The notes under the pieces were generated by a model. The model saw nothing but the letters and a program-made list of their open reading frames with translations, made no database searches and was not told the origin of the DNA. A DNA stretch of 27,611 bases from Chara braunii (taxonomy: Eukaryota > Streptophyta > Charophyceae > Charales > Characeae), in NCBI GenBank assembly GCA_003427395.1, contig BFEA01000272.1, positions 1,817,239 through 1,844,849 on the forward strand. Direction: 5' to 3'. The position numbers and the translations under genes are program-made. Below, one piece after another: positions 8,091-17,727 of the stretch (position 1 is its first letter; each line of letters opens with the position of its first letter).

Positions 8091-10059
8091 GAGAATTTTC
8101 TGCTAGTACTCCAACTCACGAGACACTCTCGCCAAAACACAACGTTGGTCTTTATCGATTTTGAAAAGGCCTATGACCACGTGGACTGACTGTTCTTAGA
8201 TAAATGCCTGGAAAAGATGAATTTTGGGTCAACCTTCCAACGCTGGGTTCAGATCCTGCACCAGAATGCAACCACCTGCATCCAAGTCAATGGATGTACG
8301 GCTCCTCCTTTATGCCTGGAACGCTCGGTCCGCTAGGGGAACCCGACTGCCCCTTTTCTCTTCCTAGTTATCATGGAAGCACTAGCTGCTAACCTCCGGG
8401 CAAACAAAAATATCACCAAAATTCGAATTTCACACATCCTGGAGGAAACAATCTTGGTGTGTTCCCTTTTTGCTGACGATCTCACAGTCTTGACAGAAGC
8501 CACTCACAACAACATGAAGGAAATCCAGCTAATAATGGAAACGTTTGCTAAAGTTTCCGACATGACAGTCAGTTGGGGGAGCAAAACTTAAGGATGGTGG
8601 ATTCACTACCAAGGTTGACGCCCCCCTGAGTCACCATGTATTAAGTGGATGCCATTAGAGGCCCCGGTAAGAATTCTAGGAGTATCCATGACCACTCAAG
8701 GACGCCCTTTGACCAACCGCGAATGGATCAGCGCCCCGACACAAAGAAAATTAGATAACTAGAGAAACAAGCACACATCCCTTTTCGGTCGTGCCCTTGT
8801 AACTAACAATGTGGTCTTCGCATCTTTATGGTATAAATCTTTACTATGGCCACTAAGCAAAATTGCCTTAAAAAGCTTAAAGAGAAAGGCAACAGCCTTC
8901 TTATGGAGAGGGGACGGCGAGCAAAACATAGTGATCAACCGTGTGGTTTGTGATTCAATTATCCAACCTAAGGCGAGGGGAGGCTTGGGAATAATTGACC
9001 CAATGACGCAAGTGCGAGTGCTACGCCTAAGATGGATCAAGAAACTCATATTCGTCCCCCAATGCCCGTGATGCACATTGGCTTTGGAACATGTGGCCCG
9101 AATGGCCCCAGAGGCTCCCTAAACAATCCACCCACTGATATGGCTTGAGGATCAATATTGGTCGATCCTACGTAAACTCCCCCGAGGAAGGGAGGGGCTG
9201 GAAGAAGGCGACCAGATTTCAGACAACTTATGGTCATCCTTGCTGGAAACCTGGCGTAGACTTTCGCTCCCTGATAGAATCTACCCTAACCGCTGGAAAA
9301 AATTTATCGGCAACTGCTGTTTGGAAACCGATGGGTGACAAATTTGAGGGGTTGTGTCATGATTAACTCTTCCTTACCTTGGAAAAGTTGGGTAAAGAGA
9401 GGGGTGCTCAGGGTTGGGGATCTTTGGGACACTGATTGGAGGGATTGGAAAACAGGAGACCAGATGCGAGGAACCCTACAATACCGCCACCACATGGAGG
9501 AACATCTAGATAACCTGATCGAAGTTATCCCCCTCGCATGGTACCAAATCCTTAAACGAGGCCCATCCTTAAAAGAAGACAACTGGGTAGCAAGCACGGA
9601 GTCTCCACAAAGGATAGGACTGATACACATGGTCTCACCCCAAACTGTCCTGATTGAACACTACTCAATCACCAGAGCAGACGTCCTTCAAGGTAGTGGA
9701 GCTTCATTCGAGTGTAAGGGGAAAGCATTTGTGTACAGGGTGAGAGTGCAAGAGGAGAAAGGATAGAGGAAGGTGTTCCAGCCTTTCACACCAATCCAGG
9801 ATCTGGCCCTGGACCCAGCAGAATGAATATGGGAATCCTCCCAAAGGAGGGGAGACCCCAAAGGGGGCCGTATCAGCCTTCACCAGTTGTCAGCCAAATC
9901 AGCGTACAAAATGCTCAGACCTAAAGGACGGCTTAGAGACGTGGTAAACGATCAATGGGCCAGACACCTAAATGTGGACTGCTCCCAATTATCTCCAATT
10001 AGATGGTTACAACTTCCAAGCACAAAAAGCCAAACCTATGAAAATCACATCCCTGCAAT
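8091..10059 (+). pseudogene. LINE-D ORF2, first part: RT palm to post-RT region
   Basis: The translation shows VFIDFEKAYDHVDW followed by a stop, CLERSVR then a stop where RQGDP is expected, FLVIMEALAANLRANKN, and CSLFADDLTVLTEA with catalytic FADD near 8469-8480. WWIHYQG, VRILGVSMTT, TAFLWRGDGEQN and IQPKARGGLGIIDP follow. Further on, WLEDQYWSILRKL and NLWSSLLETW are readable, then the frame breaks repeatedly until WARHLNVDCSQLSPIRW (near 9958-10008). Missing endonuclease, stops and frameshifts make it non-functional. Confidence 0.88.
10046..10059. repeat. Target-site duplication of hAT-1, left copy
   Basis: CCTGCAAT at 10052-10059 is repeated exactly at 10921-10928. Eight bases is the expected duplication length for hAT transposons. 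Partial similarity extends a few bases further left. Confidence 0.75.
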
Positions 10060-10920
10060 CAGGGTTGTTGAGCCTCGGCCCCGGGGCCCCGGCGGGGGTC
10101 CAGGGGTCCGGGGGTGGGCACCCCTGACCCCGGCTCCGTAAACCCTTCCCCCCCCAAAAAAAAAAAAAAAAAAAAAAACAAGGGGGTGCGCAGCGGCAGC
10201 CTGCANNNNNNNNNNNNNNNNNNNNNNNNNNNNNNNNNNNNNNNNNNNNNNNNNNNNNNNNNNNNNNNNNNNNNNNNNNNNNNNNNNNNNNNNNNNNNNN
10301 NNNNNNNNNNNNNNNNNNNNNNNNNNNNNNNNNNNNNNNNNNNNNNNNNNNNNNNNNNNNNNNNNNNNNNNNNNNNNNNNNNNNNNNNNNNNNNNNNNNN
10401 NNNNNNNNNNNNNNNNNNNNNNNNNNNNNNNNNNNNNNNNNNNNNNNNNNNNNNNNNNNNNNNNNNNNNNNNNNNNNNNNNNNNNNNNNNNNNNNNNNNN
10501 NNNNNNNNNNNNNNNNNNNNNNNNNNNNNNNNNNNNNNNNNNNNNNNNNNNNNNNNNNNNNNNNNNNNNNNNNNNNNNNNNNNNNNNNNNNNNNNNNNNN
10601 NNNNNNNNNNNNNNNNNNNNNNNNNNNNNNNNNNNNNNNNNNNNNNNNNNNNNNNNNNNNNNNNNNNNNNNNNNNNNNNNNNNNNNNNNNNNNNNNNNNN
10701 NNNNNNNNNNNNNNNNNNNNNNNNNNNNNNNNNNNNNNNNNNNNNNNNNNNNNNNNNNNNNNNNNNNNNNNNNNNNNNNNNNNNNNNNNNNNNNNNNNNN
10801 NNNNNNNNNGGGGGTGGGGCACGTGCGGGGTTAATTTGGAGGGGCCGGGGGTCAGGGATCCCCGCGGGGTTGAAACCCCCACCCTGGCTGGGCCCCGGGG
10901 ATCCCCGCATGACAACACTT
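10060..10920. mobile_element. hAT-1: non-autonomous hAT-like DNA transposon in LINE-D (with assembly gap)
   Basis: The insert splits the codons of LINE-D between KITSLQ and LQWQIAHRYLPTNDW. The left end begins CAGGGTTGTTGAGCC; the right end, reversed, begins AAGTGTTGTCATGCGGGG. Both then share CCCCGGGGCCC. Terminal forms like CAGTGTTGTCA are common in plant hAT elements (recalled, not searched), and the 8-bp exact duplication fits. The visible parts are very GC-rich with a 22-A run near 10157. No transposase is visible, though 604 bases are unknown. Confidence 0.65.
10206..10809. other. Assembly gap (604 N)
   Basis: A continuous run of N inside the hAT-1 insert. The GC-rich flanks and the adjacent A-run probably blocked assembly. 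Reading frames spanning it have no meaning. Confidence 0.99.
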
Positions 10921-11566
10921 CCTGCAATGGCAGATTGCCCACCGCTACTTGCCAACAAATGATTGGCTAACTGACTGTACTGATTTAGAACAAAAGGGTT
11001 TGCTGCTCCCGTGGTGCCACAGATGCTAGAGCCTTTTTCCGTTCAACAAGAAGGCGGAAACCGTCGAACACATCTTCATGCAATGCCCAATTGCCCAATT
11101 CATATGGAGATGGTGGGATCGCATTTGGAGAAATATGGAATCCACAACTCCTTGGCCTTGGTCCTGGCAAGCCATATTGGCTGGTCACTGGCCACAGGCA
11201 GAAGCAGCCACGATCTTCATAGAGAATATGTTCAGACTTGGAAGGAGAGCAGTGATATGGGCACTTTGGTGGCAGCGATGCATGCTTACCATGGAAAAGG
11301 TGAGAGTAGGGGAGTCAGAAATCACCGAACAAATTCAGCAGCAGGTACACTTCGAACTCACACAAAGATGGCTAGACACAAAAGCACAGCTAGACCATTT
11401 TAAACAAATAGGAGATGTCAAGAGACGGATCACAACATTTTGCACGGACTGGGTGGGAGGGGAGAGAGAAGGATGGATTGCAAGAGTAGAATGGAGTGGA
11501 GATAGGGGAGAGGGACAGAGGGATTTGAAAGACATGAGGGACTACCACTTAACTTTCAATGACTGA
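10921..11566 (+). pseudogene. LINE-D ORF2, second part: zf-RVT and C-terminus
   Basis: Coding resumes with LQWQIAHRYLPTNDWLTD, LLPWCHRC (C-x2-C) then a stop, and VEHIFMQCP (H-x4-C). WWDRIWRN, WPWSWQAILAGHWP, FRLGRRAVIWALWWQR, FCTDWVGGEREGWIARVEW and DYHLTFND follow in one long frame from 11078. The stop TGA at 11564-11566 replaces the Trp seen at that position in LINE-A (HDWIKVDP) and LINE-B (NDWSKVDP), so it is probably a mutation. The tail continues towards 11663 with weaker coding similarity (ALSLIETLS). Confidence 0.88.
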
Positions 11567-12053
11567 ACTAACATTGAACCCTCATTTCCACTTCACACCC
11601 CCATGGATTTTCCAAACCCTTTCCCACCCCATGCCCTCTCCTTGATAGAAACCCTGTCTTGAATGAGGTAACCTTGTCTTCTACACACTCTTACTCATAT
11701 ATAAAGAACTCCTCCATGGAGCCCCCCGGGGAGGCTGCTTCTGCCGTTAAACATCCATATTTCTTTTTGTCGTCTGAAGCACTCTGAGCAAGAGAATATG
11801 GGAGGCCAGCAGGGGAGGGGGAACTAGTAAGTAGCAGTGGGTATCTGGCGCCGATTGTAAGGTGAAGAGGTTCCTCCCTCCTTCCAGTATCTTGCCCAGT
11901 CAATCCCCTGGATCCCAAGGCAATCAATGTTGGCAAGACCCTCCTAAACATCTATTTCTTCTGATGTATCTCAATTCCGATCTGTACAAGGGACGTTGGA
12001 CCCGTTTTGCAGTAGGTGATGCTCCCCACCTATAGAGTGGAGCCTCTCTCTAG
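11567..12053 (+). other. LINE-D ORF2 tail remnant and 3'UTR
   Basis: After the degenerate ORF2 tail, non-coding sequence follows. It includes GGCGCCGATTG and GGTGAAGAGG near 11848-11871, which resemble the LINE-B 3'UTR (GGCGCCCTCTC then GGTGAAGAGG). The conserved box lies at 11990-12012 (GGGACGTTGGACCCGTTTTG), 41 nt before the terminal stem-loop. Only one box copy is clear here, unlike LINE-A and LINE-B. Confidence 0.75.
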
Positions 12054-12091
12054 GTGCTAGTGGTGTTTGCTCTTATCAACACCACTAACAC
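12054..12091 (+). promoter_or_regulatory. LINE-D 3'-terminal stem-loop
   Basis: Arms GTGCTAGTGGTGTT (12054-12067) and AACACCACTAACAC (12078-12091) pair at 13 of 14 positions around the 10-nt loop TGCTCTTATC. Fifteen nucleotides then lead to a 22-A tail. It is the cleanest example of the hairpin shared by LINE 3' ends here. The role as an RT recognition structure is inferred. Confidence 0.82.
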
Positions 12092-12106
12092 TGGCGGGGG
12101 TACGTT

Positions 12107-12143
12107 AAAAAAAAAAAAAAAAAAAAAAGGATTGGCCATGGGA
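12107..12143 (+). repeat. LINE-D poly(A) tail and right target-site duplication
   Basis: Twenty-two A residues (12107-12128) are followed by GGA and then TTGGCCATGGGA (12132-12143), identical to 8079-8090. Confidence 0.93.
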
Positions 12144-12300
12144 TTGGAGGGGGGCCATTGTTTTGGGCCACTGGAAACCCATTAGTCAATCGCTGTCAGA
12201 CTTTCAATGTAGTAATTTATTCAAGCTAAGAAGAAAAGCGGTGTTATGGATGATTTGAAATAAAAGGTGTGTATTTGCAAGAGAATCAGTTAGATTTGAG
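12129..12300 (+). mobile_element. LINE-C piece 3: C-terminal ORF2 region
   Basis: The translation resumes LAWPWDWRGAIVLGHW, then NLFKLRRKAVLWMI and a stop, matching LINE-A (VAWPWDWRAIL, MFKLGRRSILWTI). Similarity fades near 12300 and I find no later piece of this copy, including beyond 23233, so its 3' end and tail appear lost. The end coordinate is approximate. Confidence 0.8.
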
Positions 12301-12489
12301 CGAGGCCACAAACTTTCCCCTTTCGAGGAAGAGGTAGCATACGTTAGGGACCCGCAAGTTGGGTTTTTTTAGACTTAAGCGTCGTCTATGGTTTCTTTCT
12401 TCTTCTTTTTTTCTTCTTTCTTCTTTTTTCTCCTTCTTCTCTCTACTTTCTCTTCTTCTTCCTTGCCCTCTGCCACTTTGCTTTTCTGT
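12301..12489. other. Non-coding stretch with long polypyrimidine tract
   Basis: About 12388-12480 is almost pure C/T (TTTCTTCTTC-type). No gene is recognised. The stretch is continuous with the sequence after 23232 if LINE-B is removed. It could be a simple repeat or an old 5'UTR-like tract. Confidence 0.6.
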
Positions 12490-12498
12490 GTTGTTGAA
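12490..12498. repeat. Putative target-site duplication of LINE-B, left copy
   Basis: GTTGTTGAA lies next to the poly(T) that ends LINE-B and recurs exactly at 23224-23232. Nine identical bases at the expected places support the element boundaries. Confidence 0.65.
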
Positions 12499-12519
12499 AC
12501 CTTTTTTTTTCTTTTTAAT
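12499..12519 (-). repeat. A-rich tail of LINE-B
   Basis: On the plus strand this is ACC, nine T, C, five T, AA. Reversed it is an interrupted poly(A) directly 3' of the conserved stem-loop region. Confidence 0.75.
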
Positions 12520-12534
12520 AACAAATCCCGTGGC

Positions 12535-12576
12535 GTCAGGTAGGAGTGATGATACGAGCATGCACTCCTACCTCAC
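12535..12576 (-). promoter_or_regulatory. LINE-B 3'-terminal stem-loop
   Basis: On the minus strand, arms GTGAGGTAGGAGTG (12576-12563) and CACTCCTACCTGAC (12548-12535) pair at 13 of 14 positions. The 14-nt loop contains TGCTCGTATC, one base from the LINE-D loop TGCTCTTATC. The stem sequences differ from LINE-D at most positions yet both pair, which is covariation. Confidence 0.8.
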
Positions 12577-12614
12577 TTATCAAGGCGCCATTCTATTGGT
12601 GGGGAGCTGCACCT

Positions 12615-12695
12615 GCTGGAAACCGGGTCCAGCGTCCCATGAGAAACAATGAAGGACCGAGGTACAACACAAACTGGGAACCGGGCCCAACGTCC
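12615..12695 (-). repeat. Duplicated 3'UTR box of LINE-B
   Basis: Two copies: 12615-12638, identical to the LINE-A copy at 2193-2216, and 12673-12695, a diverged copy (CTGGGAACCGGGCCCAACGT on the plus strand). In the diverged copy GCTGGA/TCCAGC has become GTTGGG/CCCAGT, which still mostly pairs. The proximal copy lies 38 nt before the stem-loop. Confidence 0.82.
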
Positions 12696-13395
12696 ATTCT
12701 GATCAGTGCCAGTGAGAAATTTGCAACTGAGTGTTGAGTTTTGTGCCTCTTCACCCTGAGAGGGCGCCAAATATACGTATCTTCCTAGCACTTAATCACA
12801 CTTGTTCTTGAGAAAGGCTGACCCCAACATTTACAGACAATGCAAGGGATTTTCCATATCATTCATACACATACCACGACCTAGGAACTAAGCAAAGGTT
12901 TGAGAGAGGGAAGGGATCAGGGAAATCCGACAAAGGTCTTAAAGGCACAGTAGGATCAACTTTGCTCCAGTCATTGAAGGTCAGGCTGTAGTTCCTTGGG
13001 ATCTCCTCTTGGGCGTTCTCTTTTGTTTCTTCCTACGTCACCCGTCCCAATCTCTCTCCCTGGTCCCCTCCAAGCCAATTGTGATTGAATGTTTTGATAT
13101 GATGCAATATTTATTTTTCTAGTGACATAAATTGTAATTTTTCCTTAAGGGACTCCCATTTGATAGTGATCTTTGTTTGCATCTGCTGTCTGATAGTATC
13201 AGTGAATTCAGGGTCATCTAGGCGAGCACCTTCCATTTCATGAGTACACCTTCGTAACCAGATTGCCCACATGATCCCTCGCCTTTCGATTGTGAACAGG
13301 TTCAGAGTGAAAGCATCTTCCTGGTTCGGATTCCAGGATTCTAGGAGGAGGGCCTTCCAATTTCAGGGCCAAGGGAGGGATGTTCCTAACTGGCT

Positions 13396-13593
13396 CTAAA
13401 TCCTATCCCACCACCGCCATAGCCAAATTGAGTCTAGGCATTGCAAGAAAATATGTTCTAAAGTTTTCGGTATGAGTTTGGAGGGGAAGGCTGATTTGCA
13501 AAACTTACACCACGGAAGGGCTATTCCTTTTCGTTCCAACGATGTTTTATCAACGATCCAATCGTTTGTAGGGAGACAGCGATGGACAGCCAT
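13396..13593 (-). pseudogene. LINE-B ORF2 segment: zf-RVT domain
   Basis: HRCLPTNDWIVDKTSLERKG, ALPWCKFCKSAF (C-x2-C) and LEHIFLQCLDS (H-x4-C) give all four zinc ligands. Upstream in another frame (13886-13638) are PLDPVCCIWSSS, LVKSTYMMLRPK and RWMMHLNVSKEEL, the counterpart of LINE-A LKTKSAYRMLRPK. Downstream, MWAIWLRRC and HNWLGGDQGERLG are readable near 13270 and 13065. Confidence 0.85.
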
Positions 13594-13886
13594 TGTAGCG
13601 ATGCTACTTTAGCTGGCCTGGATTTAATAGAGTGAAACTACTTAATAGAGTGCAATTCCTCTTTACTTACGTTTAGATGCATCATCCAGCGATCTTCTAT
13701 TTTGTCTTTTAGGTTTATCTTAGGACGAAGCATCATATAGGTAGACTTCACTAACAGGGTGTGAAGTGTCCTTACGTAAGAGCGCCCTGTACCATTTGAG
13801 GAGGACCAGATGCAGCAGACCGGATCTAAAGGGAGATGAGAGATGGGTGTGTCTGGTTCAAAGGCAAGCCAACTTTCCTTAATCAT

Positions 13887-15100
13887 AAGGACCCTGATCC
13901 TGAAAACTCTATTGGCTTTGACCCACCTCGTGTGCTCTTGTGATCCCGCCTTCAGGAAACCATCCTCCCTTAGATCAAAGATAAATATATATAAGAATAT
14001 CCCTTATGTTGCGGACTTCAATTACAGTTCTCACTATCCCTTGTTGATCGATGATGGATACCAGTCATTTGGGATAATCTTCGATTCATTTATCAGGATT
14101 CTGACCCAGGTTAGGGGAATTATATCAATTAATCATTTTAGAGCTTCCTTTTGATGATGACAATATCTTAACTTCTCCTAGAGGGTCGACAGCTCAATCC
14201 AGTCCTTGTTCTCAACGTTCCAGACGTCTCTAATGTGTGTGACTCCTTTCTTAATCCATCATTTCCATGGTGAGTCCGAAACGTTAAGGGTGCACTCTTG
14301 AGAATCCCTGATAAATATATTGTTAAACAATGGTTGTTGGCAGACCTCTTCCCATCTTTCAGGAGCTATCTTGTCTGGGAGAAGCAATTTCCTCTAATTT
14401 TTAATCAAGTTGATCCAAAATGGGTCCCTGGCAATATCCCTCATGGTTGTTTGTCGGTCGGATAGTTCCAGGTGATGGGGTTCTAATGTGGTGCTCCTCG
14501 GAAGCGACTAGGAGTGGTTTTTCAACCACATGAGTGGATCTACCTCCTCTGAAGTGAGTGAAGCTAGTCTTCTTATTTGCTCACCTGCCAGTTACTCTAA
14601 GGGGTTTGGAGATTGAATAAGAGGCATTTTAACCATTGAATGGACAAGGCCATGGCCTGGGTAGCGGGGTCTAAGATGCCTAGGCCACCTCTGGCTTTGG
14701 GCTGGATTATAGAAAAACCATGCCACTCTACTAATGGCATTTTCACATTCGTGATTTCCTCGCCAGAGGAAAACAACCAGTTATCGTTGAAAAACCTTAA
14801 TGGTTGTTTTATCCAAGGACCAAATCGCTGATTTATACCACATTGAGGTCAATACTACATTGTTAATAGCTAATGTCCTGCCTAGTACCGAGGTATGGTT
14901 GTCCCTCCATAGCTCCAATTTTGAATATGCTTGTTGTAAAATCCCAGCATTGTTAGATAAGGGTTTGCCAAGTGATGAGAGAGATATCCCTATGACTTTG
15001 ATAGGTGTTTCAGGAGAAAGTCATTTGATCAGTGGTCGTTCTGGAAGCCTTACTGCTTGATAATGAATTCATCATTCCAACGTTTTATTCCTCCAATTTA
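13887..15100 (-). pseudogene. LINE-B ORF2 segment: heavily decayed thumb and post-RT region
   Basis: This part of ORF2 has no open frame longer than about 60 codons on the coding strand. Short fragments still match LINE-A and LINE-D, for example the stretch near 14690-14710 encoding IIQPKARGGLGILDP, preceded near 14640-14660 by text matching the post-RT family. The plus-strand open frames at 13843-14154 and 14640-15060 are antisense shadows. Confidence 0.75.
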
Positions 15101-15161
15101 CCTGCATATATGAGAGTTTGCAAAATTCATCCATGATTCTTTTGATTGCTTCTAGATTCTC

Positions 15162-15740
15162 TTAAGACGCATCAACCATCAGAGAGAGGTCATCAACAAA
15201 CAGGGAGCAAACGAGGATTGCTTTCTCTGGGATGGATGACACTTGGATACGCTTAATATCTTTGTGTTGTCGGAGGTTAGCAGTCAGGGCTTCCATGATT
15301 ATTACGAAGAGGAGTGACGCAATTGGGTCACCTTGCCTCACAAATCTTTGTAGAGCTATAAGGGGAGCCACATTCCATTAACCATCACTCTTGTTGTTCT
15401 GTTATTATGAAATATTTTAATCCATCGTTTAAAGTTTAGGGCCTTTAGACCGAAATTGAGTTTCTTTAGGTATTTATTCGGATCATATGTTTTTTCAAAA
15501 TCTATAAATATAATGGTCGCGTTGTGCTTAGATTGATGAGAGAGTTTGACGAACGCATTTATCAGAAGAATATTGTCTTGGATATTCCTTCCTTGGATAA
15601 AACCTGTTTGGGAGCTATACATTTATTTAAGCGATTCGTTAGGACTTTTGAGATGCGTTTGTATACGACAGTGAGGAGTGTGATGGACCAATAATTACGA
15701 ATATTGCATTTATCGCCCTTTTTACAGAGCAGTATCAGTA
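15162..15740 (-). pseudogene. LINE-B ORF2 segment: reverse transcriptase core
   Basis: Two overlapping frames (15622-15356 and 15371-15162) carry QTGFIQGRNIQDNILLINAF, FIDFEKTYDPN (first catalytic Asp), RFVRQGDPIASLLFVIIMEA and CSLFVDDLSLM. The catalytic box is FVDD, a common alternative to FADD. The RQGDP motif, lost in LINE-A and LINE-D, is intact here. KKGDKCN-type fingers sequence lies upstream near 15720. Confidence 0.88.
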
Positions 15741-16458
15741 TACCTTACCCCACAAACTCTTCCATCTATCCAGTCATCCAAACAGCCTAATAAAAGTCCA
15801 TTAAGTCCTGAGAGATGAAGTCTCAAAGATATTCTCAAATTTCCTTAGGTAGTCCATCAACGCCTGTTTTTTTTTTTTCTTCCGTGAGCGTTAGGGCAGT
15901 CCATACTTCTTCTTTTGTTAGGGGCAAGTCCATATTATGGTGGTTCAGGGGGATGTTACCAGTTTCTGATAAGAAGAGGTTATTGCATAAATTTATGATA
16001 ATCCTGATATATTAAGTTGTAGAGGTGACCGACTCATCAATTTGATGTTGGGGATAATCCAGAGCCTCGATGACTGTCCTTCCCACTCGGGCTCTGACCA
16101 TGGCAAAAAATCTCCCATCAATTTCCCCCTCGGTGATAAACTTCGAAACTTACCTCTAATCCGGATGTCATTCCAATGATATTTCATTTGTGAGAGTTAG
16201 TTCTTGAATTTCTTAAGCTACCAGTTTATTGTTTTCCTCGTTCTCATTGTCACTTTCCTGGGATTGTAACTGTTTGATGCTCAGATAAATCTTTGCTTCA
16301 TTGGAATGACGTTCGACTGCCAATAGTTTTGAATATTTATTGCATTTACGACCTAGAAAATCTAGACCGTTGTTGAAGCACATAATATCATCGCGTTCGG
16401 GTTCGACCACCGAGCCTGAACGCGATGCTACGCAGGTTTTCTGATGTCTCCAGAAAGA

Positions 16459-17310
16459 TCAGACATCCTTTAGATAGACTCTGAATCTTTCCATTTTTGG
16501 GCGAGATGTGTTTAATTTGTAGTAGGCCTTACCTTGGTCTGTTTTTTTCTTGAAGGATAGAATAACCACACACATAGCGTGATCAAGTCCTAACAAGGGG
16601 CTTCTAGGAAATACTTTAGCAACTTGAAGAGAAACTTCCAATTCGTCAGAGAGAAGGATTAGGTCAATGCGTGACTTAGTGACCATCCTATCCTGATTCT
16701 TTTTAAAGCACGAACAGGTACGTTGGGTAGGGTTCAATCTTCTGAATGAGTCAAACAAGTGAAATGATTGAGCTAGATTGACAATCATTACTTCATCAAC
16801 CTTCACATAGGCCGGGCAGGGCGTAGGAATACGCCAGCGATCCAGGGATCGATCTGGAGCAGCGTTAAAATCTCCTGCTATGATCATTGGGATGCCAACT
16901 GGAAGTTTGGGGATCAGAGATTCAAAGAACTGTTGACGATTACCTACCTCGTTTGGCCCATAGACATATAAGATAATGACAATTTCTAACTCCAACATTG
17001 CAAGTATATATGTCCTCCTTCCTTGTTCTTTGTCAACCTTCCAGTAAACTGGTTCTACCTTGGAATCTGGTGGAATCCAAATTGCAACACCAATGCTCAT
17101 AGGACGAGGTGGATGTGCTCTGAATGATGTATAGGGCCATATCTGTTTATGGCAATGATTGTGGATGAAAGTATCCATAACGTGCGTTTCTTGGATACAG
17201 ATGATGTCAGGTCATTCTTTTCCCCCTATTCCCCTAAGCTGGTCATAGATGGCTTGCTTCTTTTGAAACTTGGCGGAGGCAAGGCCATTAACGTTCAGGG
17301 ATCTGAAGTC
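16459..17310 (-). pseudogene. LINE-B ORF2 segment: AP-type endonuclease
   Basis: A 239-codon frame (17178-16459) preceded by LDFRSLNVNGLASAKFQ and DIICIQETHV in the same domain after one stop. Within the frame: AGDFNAAPDRSLDRW (GDFN at 102-105), SRIDLILLSDEL (169-180) and LGLDHAMC (His 200). These are the catalytic motifs of the exo-endo-phosphatase fold. Apart from the stop before DIICIQETH the domain looks complete. Confidence 0.92.
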
Positions 17311-17388
17311 TAAATCAGCTTGCTCCTTGAGGGATTTTCATACTTTGTCCTTGTTGTATAGTGCGTCAATTTCTTGGGAATTCTCCAT

Positions 17389-17551
17389 TACAAACAGGGC
17401 AAACACCACTGACCACTATTGGGAGAGTGATTTGAAGGTTGAACAGGTTGGCTTAGAGGGTCTGCCACGGGCATAAGTCTAACAGGCCCCCTGACACTAG
17501 AATGCGTTGTCCCAAAAGCCGAACAAGAAGCGTTCCTACATCAGTTTCTGA
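17389..17551 (-). other. LINE-B ORF1-ORF2 spacer
   Basis: About 163 bases plus the 8 at 18845-18852 form the spacer once hAT-2 is removed, similar to the 152-base spacer of LINE-A. Unlike LINE-A it has no tandem repeat. No promoter or ribosome-entry signal is recognised. Confidence 0.6.
17544..17551. repeat. Target-site duplication of hAT-2, left copy
   Basis: GTTTCTGA here and GTTTTTGA at 18845-18852 differ at one of eight bases and flank the AT-rich insert exactly at its inverted ends. Confidence 0.6.
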
Positions 17552-17646
17552 CTATGTAACAGTTTGAACGCCATGAACGCGCATTCGCGTTCAAATGTGC
17601 GTTTGAACGCGGATTTAAATTCGCATTCAAAATTGAACAGCGTTCA

Positions 17647-17718
17647 ATTATTTTTTTATTTTTTTATTTTTTTATTTTTTTATTTTTTTATTTTTTTATT
17701 TTTTTATTTTTATTTTTT
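17647..17718. repeat. 8-bp period minisatellite (TTTTTTTA)n in hAT-2
   Basis: About eight copies of ATTTTTTT in near-perfect register. Simple repeat, probably variable in length. Confidence 0.9.
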
Positions 17719-17727
17719 TCGATGCCT

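Larger units (their letters stand above)
8091..12128 (+). mobile_element. LINE-D: 5'-truncated L1-type retrotransposon inserted in LINE-C
   Basis: Plus-strand order: RT palm onward (8110), post-RT region, zf-RVT (10921-11566), 3'UTR with one conserved box, terminal stem-loop (12054-12091) and a 22-nt poly(A) (12107-12128). A perfect 12-bp target-site duplication flanks it. Endonuclease and ORF1 are absent through 5' truncation. A hAT-like element with a sequence gap interrupts its ORF2. It is younger than LINE-C. Its orientation is opposite to LINE-A and LINE-B. Confidence 0.93.
12859..17388 (-). pseudogene. LINE-B ORF2: endonuclease / reverse transcriptase / zf-RVT polyprotein, broken
   Basis: The frame runs from a candidate ATG at 17388-17386 to TGA at 12861-12859, about 1,510 codons, close to LINE-A. 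The order is endonuclease, linker, RT with FVDD, post-RT region, zf-RVT and a C-terminal tail (NYSLTFNDWSKVDP). Defects include a TGA at codon 17, a TGA after GIGGKE in the endonuclease, and many frameshifts, densest between 13900 and 15100. It is more decayed than LINE-A in the RT and post-RT parts. Confidence 0.9.

Noticed and set aside
10007-10962. Long reading frames on both strands across 10007-10962.
   Set aside because: They are open only because they run through 604 unknown bases.
12359-12652. Serine/phenylalanine-rich frame at 12359-12652, and Lys/Glu-rich frame on the other strand.
   Set aside because: It is made of the polypyrimidine tract and the LINE-B tail; there is no domain.
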